In this document: one piece after another, positions 26,454-34,653 of the stretch
Layout of the letters: every line of letters begins with the position of its first letter
How positions within the stretch are numbered: position 1 is the stretch's first letter
Source of the DNA: Longimycelium tulufanense
Lineage (GTDB): Bacteria; Actinomycetota; Actinomycetes; Mycobacteriales; Pseudonocardiaceae
DNA: 64,000 nt
Direction: 5' to 3'
Assembly: GCF_014645795.1 (NCBI RefSeq)
Contig: NZ_BMMK01000003.1
Location: forward strand, 62,001-126,000
The notes under the pieces: model-generated
Seen by the model: the letters and a program-made list of their open reading frames with translations, nothing else
The model's database searches: none
What the model was told of the DNA's origin: nothing
Position numbers and translations under genes: made by a program

Positions 26454-28193
26454 ATGGTGCGGCCGGACCGGGGCGGGCTCGGCCAGCTGGTTCCGCTGCT
26501 GCGGGGACACCGGCGCTGGGTGGCGGGCGCGATCGCGTTGGCGCTACTCGGCTCTCTGGTGGGCCTGGCCCAGCCCTTGGTCGTGCGAGAGGTGGTGGAC
26601 CAGGCCGGCGCCGGCGTGATCGAGGTGAGCGCGCTTGGGGTGCTGGCGCTGCTCTTCGCCGGCCAAGCGGCGTTGGGTGCGGTGGGCCGGTTCGTCCTCC
26701 ACCGCACCGGGGAGGGCGTCGTCCTCGGTATCCGGCTGCGGCTCGTCCGCCGGCTCCTCGAGGGTCGGATGGAGGTCTACCACCGACACCGAGTCGGTGA
26801 CCTCATCTCCCGGGCCGGTGCGGACGGCAACGCGGTGCGGGCGCTGGTCGCGGGCGGGGCGAGCGACCTGTTCACCGGCCTGCTCGGCCTCGTCGGGACG
26901 ATCGCGGTGATGGTCTGGCTGGATTGGACGCTGCTTCTCGTCGTGGCCGGGATGATTCTGGTGTCCGCGCTCGCGTTGCGCGGGGTGTTCACCGGCCTGG
27001 AAACCACGTCCCTGCAAACGCAACAGTCGCTCGGCGAGATGAGCTCGGATCTCGAACGCGCGTTGGGTGCCATCCGCACCGTCCGGGCCTACCGGGCCAC
27101 CGAGCGGGAATGCGCGCGGATCGGAAGCCGGGCGCGCGCCGCCTACACCAGCGGTGTACGCATGGCGCGTTACCGCGCGCTGTCGGTACCAGCCATGGAA
27201 TTGGCCGTCAACGGCTCGTTCCTCGTCGTACTGCTGGTGGGCGGTGTCCGGACCGCCGCCGGCTCGAGCACGGTCGCCGACATGGTCGCCTTCCTGCTCT
27301 ACATGACTTACCTCACCGTGCCCATCAGCTCCATCTTCGAGGCGCTCACGACCATCCGGGAAGGCACCGGCGCGTTGCTGCGCGTGGGCGAGACCCTCCA
27401 GTTTCCACTGGAGGAGACCAGCGTCCGCCAGGCTCCACGCCAACCGGTCCCGGCCGTTGGCCGGACCGGAGCGCTGCTGGAACTACAGGACGTGCACTTT
27501 CGCCACGGGGCGGAACCCGTCCTGCGAGGTGTCTCGTTCGAGGTGCCGCGCCGCGGCTACACGGCGCTCGTCGGGCCGTCGGGCGCGGGGAAATCCACCC
27601 TGTTCGCGCTCATCATGCGGTTCTACGAGCCATCCCGGGGACATATCCGGTTCGACGGTCGGGACGTGCGTACGATGTCGATCAATGACTACCGGTCCCG
27701 GCTTGCCCTCGTGGACCAGGACGCCCCCGTGTTGTACGGAACGCTGCTGGAGAATCTCCGCTACGGCAACGAACACGCGACCGACACCGAGCTGTGGCGT
27801 GCATTGCGGACCGTGCGGCTGGACCGATTCGTTGAGCACCTACCGGACGGGCTGGACACCATGCTCGGTGAACGGGGTGCCACGCTGTCGGGTGGGCAGC
27901 GCCAACGGGTTGCCATCGCACGTGCCCTGCTGACCAAGCCCGAGCTGTTGCTGCTGGACGAGCCAACGTCTGCGCTCGATGCGGACACGGAGGCTGCGGT
28001 GACCGCCGCACTGCGGGCCCTCGCCCGGGACCGGGCGGTCCTGGTCATCGCGCATCGCGCGTCGACGATCGAGGTTGCCGACCACGTGATCCTGCTCGAC
28101 GACGGACAGATTCGGCCGCGGTTCGTGCCGGCAGGTCAGCATGAACCGGCCCCCGACGGCCCGGTGGTACCGGAGACGCGACCCACCGGCTAG
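26454..28193 (+). CDS. lasD: lasso peptide ABC exporter
   Basis: A half-transporter of 579 residues, with an N-terminal six-helix membrane domain (residues 20-300) fused to an ATPase. Walker A is VGPSGAGKST, the signature LSGGQRQRVAIARALL, Walker B LLLLDEPTSALD and the switch histidine VIAHRAS. It exports the mature lasso peptide and gives immunity. ATG 26454 lies five bases after the protease stop. The operon ends here with a strong hairpin (28214-28245). Confidence 0.9.
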   Translation: MVRPDRGGLGQLVPLLRGHRRWVAGAIALALLGSLVGLAQPLVVREVVDQAGAGVIEVSALGVLALLFAGQAALGAVGRFVLHRTGEGVVLGIRLRLVRRLLEGRMEVYHRHRVGDLISRAGADGNAVRALVAGGASDLFTGLLGLVGTIAVMVWLDWTLLLVVAGMILVSALALRGVFTGLETTSLQTQQSLGEMSSDLERALGAIRTVRAYRATERECARIGSRARAAYTSGVRMARYRALSVPAMELAVNGSFLVVLLVGGVRTAAGSSTVADMVAFLLYMTYLTVPISSIFEALTTIREGTGALLRVGETLQFPLEETSVRQAPRQPVPAVGRTGALLELQDVHFRHGAEPVLRGVSFEVPRRGYTALVGPSGAGKSTLFALIMRFYEPSRGHIRFDGRDVRTMSINDYRSRLALVDQDAPVLYGTLLENLRYGNEHATDTELWRALRTVRLDRFVEHLPDGLDTMLGERGATLSGGQRQRVAIARALLTKPELLLLDEPTSALDADTEAAVTAALRALARDRAVLVIAHRASTIEVADHVILLDDGQIRPRFVPAGQHEPAPDGPVVPETRPTG

Positions 28194-28213
28194 CCCGAAA
28201 CGATGCGTTCGCG

Positions 28214-28245
28214 GGTTGGCCGCCCGACGGAGCGGGCGGCCAACC
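28214..28245. terminator. bidirectional terminator
   Basis: GGTTGGCCGCCCG and CGGGCGGCCAACC form a perfect 13-bp stem with a 6-base loop, between the convergent exporter gene (ends 28193) and SARP gene (ends 28254). It would stop transcription from both sides. Confidence 0.7.
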
Positions 28246-28253
28246 CGGCGCGG

Positions 28254-29012
28254 TCAGACTACTGCCAACTGCAGCGCGGGATCATCCCGCAGGATGCGGT
28301 CGTGCAGCTCGGCCAACCCGCGGGCGGGTTCCAGGCCGTGCGTGCTGACTATCGACTCCCGGGCCGACCGGTAGATGGCCAGGGCTTCGACTGTCCGTCC
28401 GCTGCGGTGGAGAGCGAGCATGAGCTGGGCTGTGGTCCGGGTCCGTCCCGGGTGATGACCGACCAGCGAGGTCAGCTCCGGAATCAGCTCCTGATGGCCG
28501 CCGGAGGAGAGCATCAGCTCGTTGCGGGCCTCCAGCACGTGGAGCCGCAACTCCTCCAGTGGGCGGACCAGCAGCTCCCGGGAGCGTTCCGGAGTCAGGT
28601 CGGCCAGCGCCGAGGTACCCCGCCACAGCGCCAATGCCCGATCGTACCGCTCGATCGCGCGGTCGCCGTTTCGCGCCGCGGCTTCGGCGGCGAGGCGCCG
28701 GAACTCGTGCGCGTCCACCTGGTCAGGGCTGCCACGCAGGACGTACGACCGTCCCATCGTGCGCAGTTCCACATCGGTGGTGGGAATGCGGCGGAGCTGG
28801 CTCCTGATTCGCGACACGTGTGCCTGCACGTTGCCCGCCGCTGACTCCGGTACGTCGTCTCCCCACAGGACATGCGCGATCGAGCCGATCTGGACCGGCT
28901 TGTTCATGTGCAGCACCAGCGTCGCAAAGACCAGCCGGCGTTGGTTCGGTCCAAGCTCGGCCTCGCCCCGGTCCGACAGGAATCGAAAAGAGCCCAGGAC
29001 CTCGAACCGCAT
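28254..29012 (-). CDS. SARP-family pathway activator
   Basis: A protein of 252 residues. Residues 1-90 hold an OmpR-like winged helix (LGPNQRRLVFATLVLHMNKP, then NVQAHVSRIRSQLRR), and 95-245 hold the bacterial transcriptional activation domain of tetratricopeptide helices (AHEFRRLAAEAAARNGDRAI, then LAELHDRILRDDPAL). AfsR/DnrI/RedD-type SARPs switch on antibiotic clusters by binding direct repeats near -35 sites. It converges on the lasso operon and diverges from the nSTAND gene, so it may control the lasso genes, the nSTAND gene or the phosphonate genes. Confidence 0.9.
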   Translation of the reverse strand: MRFEVLGSFRFLSDRGEAELGPNQRRLVFATLVLHMNKPVQIGSIAHVLWGDDVPESAAGNVQAHVSRIRSQLRRIPTTDVELRTMGRSYVLRGSPDQVDAHEFRRLAAEAAARNGDRAIERYDRALALWRGTSALADLTPERSRELLVRPLEELRLHVLEARNELMLSSGGHQELIPELTSLVGHHPGRTRTTAQLMLALHRSGRTVEALAIYRSARESIVSTHGLEPARGLAELHDRILRDDPALQLAVV

Positions 29013-29123
29013 CGATTTCCCCCATTTCCTCGTGTACGGGAGGCACCGTCACACGGATACCCGCTCCGCAAACCGCCTCCCACCGGGTGACCACGCCGTC
29101 CGGGCGTGTTCACCAGTGGGTTT

Positions 29124-29169
29124 ACCCGCGTGCGGGTTGTCCGGCGTCGGGTATTGGACGCCGGACAAC
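29124..29169. promoter_or_regulatory. nested palindromes in the SARP/nSTAND divergent region
   Basis: A 14-base palindrome, ACCCGCGTGCGGGT (29124-29137), runs into a perfect 13-bp inverted repeat, GTTGTCCGGCGTC (29136-29148) with GACGCCGGACAAC (29157-29169). The latter ends 12 bases before the nSTAND start and would sit at the ribosome site or transcription start. It could be an operator for the XRE domain of the nSTAND protein or an RNA hairpin that hides the start. Confidence 0.5.
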
Positions 29170-29181
29170 AGGAACCGGATA

Positions 29182-32100
29182 ATGGCACGAGAGGGGGTGA
29201 CGCCGGTGCCGAGGCCGGAGCGGTCGTTGGATGCCGACGCGACAGCATTGACACGGTTCGCGGCTGACCTTCGGTTGTTACGGCAGAAGGCGGGTACTCC
29301 GACCTATCGTGAGCTGAGCCACCGGGTGCACTATTCGGCGACCACGCTGTGCGATGCCGCGGGCGGCAAGAAACTCCCGAGCCTGGCGGTCGCGCTTGCG
29401 TACGTCCGAGCCTGCGGCGGCGACGAAGGCGAATGGGAGCAACGCTGGCGCGCGGTCGCCGCCGAGTCGAATACCAACGGCGCTTCGGCGGAAGCCACCG
29501 CGACCGAATCGCCCTACGTCGGCCTCGCCGCCTTCGGGACAGCCGACGCGGATCGTTTCTTCGGCCGGGAGTGCCTGGTCGACAACCTGACGTGCCAGCT
29601 GCGCAGCGGTCGTTTCCTCGCCCTGTTCGGGGCGTCCGGGGCCGGAAAATCCTCGCTGCTGCGCGCCGGGTTGATCCCGCAGCTCCAGGACGCCGGGTGG
29701 GAACACCTGCTGCTGACCCCCGGTGCCCACCCGCTGGAAAACTGCGCAGCACAGTTGGCCCGGCTCACCGGCAACACGGCACACCAGCTCTACCTCGATC
29801 TCGACCGAGACGAGCGGGCACTGCACCGGGTTGTGCTCCAAGCGCTGACCGATCGGCCACAGAGCGTCGACCTCGTGCTGATCGTCGACCAGTTCGAGGA
29901 GCTGTTCACCCTCTGCCGCGATGACGCCGAGCGCGACCGCTTCGTGGCCATGCTGCTGGCCGCGGCGGAGGCCGCGAACAGCCGCGCCCGGGTCGTGCTC
30001 GGCGTCCGCGCCGACTTCTACGGTCGGTGCGCCCTGCACCCCGGTCTGGCCCGGGCCGTCAACGCCGGCCAGCTGCTCCTGGGGCCGATGAGCACCGACG
30101 AGCTGCGCCGCGCCATCACCCAACCCGCGGCCCGGTCCGGCTGTACCGTCGAGGGCGCGCTGCTGGCCCAGCTGGTCGCGGAGGCCGCGGGGCGGCCCGG
30201 CGTGCTGCCCCTGCTCTCGCACGCGCTGCGGGAGACGTGGGCGCGCAGACGCGGAACCGCCCTGACCCTGACTGGATACCAGGCGACCGGCGGCATCCCA
30301 CACGCGCTCGCACTGACCGCTGAGCGGGCCTACCAAGACCTGACCGAACACCAGCGGGAGATCGCCAGATCTTTGTTCCTCCGCGCCGTGGCCCCGGGCG
30401 AGGGCACCGAGGACACCAAACGGCGGATCGGTCTCGACGAGCTGGACACCGAGGACCCGGACACCGCGGCCGTGGTCGAGGCCCTGGCTGCCACCCGGCT
30501 GCTGACCGTGGACACCGACACGGTCGAGCTGTCCCACGAGGCCCTGATCACCAGTTGGCCGCGGCTTCGGAGGTGGGTGGAGACCAACCGGGAGGGACTG
30601 CGCGTCCACCGCAGGCTTACCGAGGCGGCACAGTCCTGGGCCGCGACCGGGCAAGATGCCGCCCTGCTCCACCGGGGTAGCCGACTGGCCGCTGCCCAGG
30701 AGTGGGCCCGGGACAACCCGACCGCCGTAACCGCCCTGGAGCGGGCGTTCCTCGACGCCAGCCGGGACGTCGAACAGCAGCGGGGCCGACGCCGGCGCCT
30801 GCTCACCGTGCTCGGGGTCCTCCTGGTCCTCCTGGCAGTGGCGACCAGTGTCGTGGCCGTTCACCAGCGGCGGATGGTGGAGGCCCAGCACCGGCAGGCC
30901 CAGTCGCGCGCCCTGGCCGCCAAGGCGATGGCCATCCTGGGGGTGCAGCCGGAGGCGGCGGTGCGGCTGGCTACCCGGGCCTTCCGGCTCTCCCCCACCC
31001 GCGAGGCACGCAGCGCGCTGCTCACCGCCGACTCCGGGCCGTTCGCCGCTCGGCTCGTGGGGCACACCGACCGGGTCACCGGCGTCGTGTTCAGTCCCGA
31101 CGGCAACCAGGTCGCCACGAGCAGCAGGGATCGCACCGTGCGACTGTGGGACCGTGGTCACCGCCGGGAGGTCGCACGGTTCCAGGGACACACCGACGCC
31201 GTGCAGGACGTGGCCTTCAGCCCGGACGGGACCCTGCTGGCGAGCGTGGGTGACGACGGGACCGCCCGACTGTGGTCCGCGACCGAACGGCGCGAGGTTA
31301 CGGTGCTGGGCACGGGCCTCGGCCAGGTGTACCGGGTCAGGTTCAGCCCGGACGGGCGGCTGGTCGCCGGCGCGGGACAGACTGGCGTGGTGCACCTGTG
31401 GGACGTGGGCAGCGGGGCGCGGGTCACCGACGTACCCACTGGATCCACGGGTGTGAATGACCTGGCGTTCAGCCCGGACGGGCGCACCCTCGTCACCGCC
31501 GGTGCCGACGGCAAGGTCCGCCTGTGGGACGTCGAAACCCGGACCGAGACAGCGGCCATCGCCGCCCACGGCAATGGGGCCACCAGCGTCACCTTCTCCC
31601 CCGACGGCCATCTGCTGGCCACGACCGGCTTCGACTGGACGATCCGGCTGTGGGACGTCGACACGCGGCAGGAGCGGACGACAATCGCCACGGACTTCGG
31701 GGGTGTACCCAGGATCGCGTTCAGCCCGGACGGCCAAGTGCTGGCCACGGCGGGCGGTGGCGGTGGGAAGGGCATCAACCTCTGGGAGATCAGCAGCAGG
31801 CGGAAGATCACGAGCCTCTCGAGTGACGCACTGACCTCCGCGATCGCCGTCAGCCCCGACGGAGCGACCGTGGCCGGCGACTCCGGGGACTACAGCGTGC
31901 GGCTGTGGCACACCCGGGGAACCGCGCTGCGGTCCAGCCCGTTCGCAGCCTTCACTGGCGTCGCGTTCAGCCCGGACGGCGAGATCCTCGCCACCGGGCG
32001 GACCGACGGCACACTCCGACTCTGGGACGTGCCCGCCCGACGCGAGATCGGCGTCTTGACAGGCTCGGACCGGCCCCTAGGTGGCGTCGCGTTCAGCCCC

Positions 32101-32910
32101 GACGGAACGACCGTGGCGGCCGGCGTCCAGGACGGAACGGTACAGCTGTGGGACGTGGTCAATCGCACCGAGATCGTTACACTCCGCGGGCACGGTGGAC
32201 CCGTCGTGGCGGGCGTGGCGTTCAGCCCCGACGGCTCGCTCCTGGCAACCACGAGCACCGACGGGACCCTGAAGCTGTGGGACGTCGCCCGCCGCGTCGA
32301 AGTCGCCACCATCCCCAGTCCCACCACCCACTTCACCGAAGTGAAGTTCGCGCCGGACGGGCGGACGGTGGCCACCGCCGGGGAGGACGGTGTGGTGCGG
32401 CTGTGGGACGTCGACACGCATCGCGAGCTCGCCATCCTCCACGGGCACACCGCCCCCATCCTCGGCATGGAGTTCCGGCCGGACGGGCGGGTCCTGGCGA
32501 CCGCTGGCGCCGACCAGACCGTGCGGACCTGGGATCTGGTCGAGCACCGGGAGCTGGCCACGCTCACCGGCCACACCGGACCGGTCGAGGGCCTGGCGTT
32601 CAGCCCAGACGGCCGCACGGTCGCCTCCACCGGTTACGACCGGACGGTGCGGTTGTGGGACACGGTCAACCAGACCGAGATCGCCACTCTCAGCGGACAC
32701 ACCGACCTCGTCGTCGGCGCGGAATTCGATCCGGACGGTACGGTCCTGGCCACCACCGGCCTCGATGGCACCACGCGGTTGTGGCGGCTCGACGCGGACC
32801 AGTCGGCCGTCCGGCTGTGCCGCCTGGCCGGTGACAACCTCACCGACGACGAGTGGCGGCGGCTCACCCCCGACGCCCAGCTCGACCCGGGCTGCCGGTC
32901 GGCGGACTGA
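29182..32910 (+). CDS. XRE-nSTAND NTPase with 14 WD40 repeats
   Basis: A protein of 1242 residues. Order: an XRE-like helix-turn-helix (residues 15-70: YRELSHRVHYSATTLCDAAG), a STAND NTPase with Walker A FGASGAGKSS (about 148-157) and Walker B LVLIVDQFEELF (about 230-241), one predicted membrane helix near residue 545 (RRLLTVLGVLLVLLAVATSV), then 14 WD40 repeats from about 626 to 1220, mostly ending RLWD. Fourteen repeats make two seven-bladed propellers. Such proteins are common in multicellular actinomycetes as signal-sensing switches or phage sensors. ATG 29182 fits the ribosome site GGAACC weakly; GTG 29197 is possible. The role here is unknown. Confidence 0.85.
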   Translation: MAREGVTPVPRPERSLDADATALTRFAADLRLLRQKAGTPTYRELSHRVHYSATTLCDAAGGKKLPSLAVALAYVRACGGDEGEWEQRWRAVAAESNTNGASAEATATESPYVGLAAFGTADADRFFGRECLVDNLTCQLRSGRFLALFGASGAGKSSLLRAGLIPQLQDAGWEHLLLTPGAHPLENCAAQLARLTGNTAHQLYLDLDRDERALHRVVLQALTDRPQSVDLVLIVDQFEELFTLCRDDAERDRFVAMLLAAAEAANSRARVVLGVRADFYGRCALHPGLARAVNAGQLLLGPMSTDELRRAITQPAARSGCTVEGALLAQLVAEAAGRPGVLPLLSHALRETWARRRGTALTLTGYQATGGIPHALALTAERAYQDLTEHQREIARSLFLRAVAPGEGTEDTKRRIGLDELDTEDPDTAAVVEALAATRLLTVDTDTVELSHEALITSWPRLRRWVETNREGLRVHRRLTEAAQSWAATGQDAALLHRGSRLAAAQEWARDNPTAVTALERAFLDASRDVEQQRGRRRRLLTVLGVLLVLLAVATSVVAVHQRRMVEAQHRQAQSRALAAKAMAILGVQPEAAVRLATRAFRLSPTREARSALLTADSGPFAARLVGHTDRVTGVVFSPDGNQVATSSRDRTVRLWDRGHRREVARFQGHTDAVQDVAFSPDGTLLASVGDDGTARLWSATERREVTVLGTGLGQVYRVRFSPDGRLVAGAGQTGVVHLWDVGSGARVTDVPTGSTGVNDLAFSPDGRTLVTAGADGKVRLWDVETRTETAAIAAHGNGATSVTFSPDGHLLATTGFDWTIRLWDVDTRQERTTIATDFGGVPRIAFSPDGQVLATAGGGGGKGINLWEISSRRKITSLSSDALTSAIAVSPDGATVAGDSGDYSVRLWHTRGTALRSSPFAAFTGVAFSPDGEILATGRTDGTLRLWDVPARREIGVLTGSDRPLGGVAFSPDGTTVAAGVQDGTVQLWDVVNRTEIVTLRGHGGPVVAGVAFSPDGSLLATTSTDGTLKLWDVARRVEVATIPSPTTHFTEVKFAPDGRTVATAGEDGVVRLWDVDTHRELAILHGHTAPILGMEFRPDGRVLATAGADQTVRTWDLVEHRELATLTGHTGPVEGLAFSPDGRTVASTGYDRTVRLWDTVNQTEIATLSGHTDLVVGAEFDPDGTVLATTGLDGTTRLWRLDADQSAVRLCRLAGDNLTDDEWRRLTPDAQLDPGCRSAD

Positions 32911-33499
32911 TCGTCCCCTTGTTCCACATCGACACCGAACACGGCATGTCATCCCCGTGGGAAAGGGAAAAACGCCTACGTAGGTGACAAGCGACTAACG
33001 TCGACCGTGCCAGGCCGCGCGGCGCGGATCTCGGTCGCGTACCACCCGGCAACGTTTCCGGGAGGAAAAGACCATGTCTGTGGACCAGCTTGGGTTCCGT
33101 TCTCCCTCAAGCCAGCTCATACCCGTTGTTCCCACTGCTCGTACCGGGGGCTGTCCGGTTGACCAGCGCCCCGCCACAGATGGCAACCTCGACGTGGCCA
33201 AGCCGAAGATTCGGACAGAGCCGCCATGTCCCGAATTGACCTTCAACGGGCAACGGCGCAGAGGCGACACAAAAACCGTAGAGCCCCCAGAACTCTTCAG
33301 CCCGGAGCGTGAACGACGTGACCACCCTTCTTCCTACTCTCTGTTGCAGGTCGAGCAAGCTGCAGCACGGACACGTGCTGAACGGGATCGCCCGATTGTG
33401 AACTGAACCGGCTTTCCTGCAGGGCAAAGGTTTTTTCGGATAGCCGCCGTGATCGCCCTCCCGCCGGGCCGCCCGTCGTTGGTATGATCCAGACGGCTT
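32911..33499. other. intergenic region with one possible small gene
   Basis: About 590 bases separate the nSTAND gene and the riboswitch. It holds a palindrome CCTACGTAGG near 32974 and the possible small gene at 33074-33406. Base composition is less GC-rich in the third codon positions than in the neighbours. Confidence 0.4.
33074..33406 (+). CDS. hypothetical small protein with a strong ribosome site
   Basis: A 110-codon frame from ATG 33074, with GGGAGGAAAAGACC directly upstream, a very good Shine-Dalgarno arrangement. The protein begins MSVDQLGFRSPSSQLIPVVP, has two cysteines (near residues 27 and 52), and is rich in proline, arginine and glutamate without any known domain. Codon bias is weak for this genome, so it may be a decayed gene or a chance frame behind a real ribosome site. 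I cannot assign a function. Confidence 0.35.
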   Translation: MSVDQLGFRSPSSQLIPVVPTARTGGCPVDQRPATDGNLDVAKPKIRTEPPCPELTFNGQRRRGDTKTVEPPELFSPERERRDHPSSYSLLQVEQAAARTRAERDRPIVN

Positions 33500-33632
33500 G
33501 TGGTTGCGCCTAGGGTTCCGCGACGGCCCTGCCTCTCCGCCATGACAACCAGGGTGCCGTTGGACTGGACCGAGCGGCGCCAGGGCCGAGGTCTCGGCCC
33601 CACACCTGATGGGACAAAAACCCCGAGGGCTT
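33500..33632 (+). promoter_or_regulatory. ykkC-type riboswitch (guanidine-I class likely)
   Basis: The conserved blocks of ykkC RNAs occur in order: CTAGGGTTCCG (33510-33520), a variable helix, CTGGACCGAGCGGC (about 33565-33578), a hairpin GGCCGAGGTCTCGGCC, and ACACCTGATGGGACAAAAACC (33602-33622), followed by CCGAGGG. GCGCC at the 5' side can pair with GGCGC at the 3' side. Family knowledge: subtype 1 binds guanidine and controls exporters or guanidine-degrading enzymes; subtype 2 binds ppGpp, PRPP or nucleoside diphosphates. I infer subtype 1 because a transporter follows, but base-level subtype evidence is incomplete. Confidence 0.7.
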
Positions 33633-33685
33633 CCCTATCAGCCTGCCCGCCTTCCGGCCGGGCCGGACCCAGGGAGGTATTCTCC

Positions 33686-33742
33686 GTGGACCCCGTCAGG
33701 ACCGTCAACCACGCATCCGCCGAACGGGCGGCCTGGTTATGA
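33686..33742 (+). CDS. 18-residue leader peptide coupled to the permease
   Basis: GTG 33686 follows GGGAGGT at seven bases, the strongest ribosome site in this area. The frame encodes MDPVRTVNHASAERAAWL and stops at TGA 33740-33742, overlapping the ATG of the permease gene (33739) in an ATGA junction. The permease has no ribosome site of its own, so its translation probably depends on this leader. The peptide sits 54 bases after the riboswitch, where translation could be blocked or opened by RNA folding. Confidence 0.6.
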   Translation: MDPVRTVNHASAERAAWL

Positions 33743-34509
33743 CCAGCCTTGGCAGCGGTGCAGTGTTGGCCTCCGCAGGGATACTCGCCGGACTGGTCGG
33801 CACCGCAGGCGGCGTCACCTCCCTGATCTCCTACCCCGCCCTGCTCGCGGCGGGCCTTCCTGCTCTGTCAGCGAACGTGACCAACAATGTTGCGCTCGTC
33901 GCATGCTGGCCCGGTGCGGCCCTCGCATCCCAGCCTGAGCTGGCCGGGCAAGGACCGTGGTTGCGCCGCTGGCTGCCGCTCTCCGCGCTGGGCGGCGCGG
34001 CGGGCTCGATGCTGCTGCTGTCGACCCCTCCGGGCATCTTCGCCCGCGTCGTTCCGTTTCTGGTGGCCGTGGGCTCGTTGGCCCTGCTCGCCCAACCCTG
34101 GCTCGCCGCCCGGCACCAGAAGCACCGGCGCGGCCGTACGCAAGGAACGCGCGGCGTCGTCCTTCCGTTCGGGCTGATCGCCACGTCGGTGTACAACGGC
34201 TACTTCGGTGCCGGGTCCGGCGTGATGATCCTCGCCCTTCTCCTGATCACTGCCTCGCCCAGCCTGGCCACCGCCAACGCCTTGAAGAACATGCTCATCG
34301 GTTCCGCGGCGTTCATCTCCGCGACCACCTTCGCCGCCTTCGGGCCAGTGGACTGGGCGGCCGTCGCACCCCTTGGTGTGGGCATGTTCGTTGGCTCTAC
34401 GCTCGGGCCCCGGATCGTGCGTTGTCTCCCCGCCACCCTGCTGCGCTGGCTGGTGGGCGTGATCGGCATCATCCTGGCGATCCGGCTGTGGATTGCCCCG
34501 AGCGGCTGA
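33739..34509 (+). CDS. TauE/SafE-family permease
   Basis: A membrane protein of 256 residues with seven to eight helices and the two family repeats: LAGLVGTAGGVTSLISYPAL near the N-terminus and YNGYFGAGSGVMILALLLI at about residue 153. Members export sulfite, sulfoacetate or other small organic anions, but many are unassigned. It lies behind a ykkC-type riboswitch and a coupled leader, and beside the phosphonate genes with convergent orientation. It could export guanidine-related compounds or a phosphonate; the riboswitch favours the first. Confidence 0.82.
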   Translation: MTSLGSGAVLASAGILAGLVGTAGGVTSLISYPALLAAGLPALSANVTNNVALVACWPGAALASQPELAGQGPWLRRWLPLSALGGAAGSMLLLSTPPGIFARVVPFLVAVGSLALLAQPWLAARHQKHRRGRTQGTRGVVLPFGLIATSVYNGYFGAGSGVMILALLLITASPSLATANALKNMLIGSAAFISATTFAAFGPVDWAAVAPLGVGMFVGSTLGPRIVRCLPATLLRWLVGVIGIILAIRLWIAPSG

Positions 34510-34653
34510 TCCACAGCCGGATCGCGTCTTCTGGTGTGCCACCCACTGCGCAACCTGTCCGACCCGGTGCGCGCCGCGGTCGGTCGCGCCGGCCGGTGCC
34601 AAGACCCGCCGGCTTCGCCGAGCTGTCCCGGCGAGGGAGGCGCCGGAGCGAGC

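Noticed and set aside
29278-31911. An 877-codon minus-strand open frame under the nSTAND gene
   Set aside because: It is the antisense shadow of a GC-rich gene; its sequence has no domain and the sense strand holds clear Walker and WD40 motifs.
31060-32860. A periodic repeat of roughly 126 bases that might suggest a CRISPR or satellite array
   Set aside because: The period matches the 42-residue WD40 unit; it is protein-level repetition. No CRISPR array was seen anywhere in the window.
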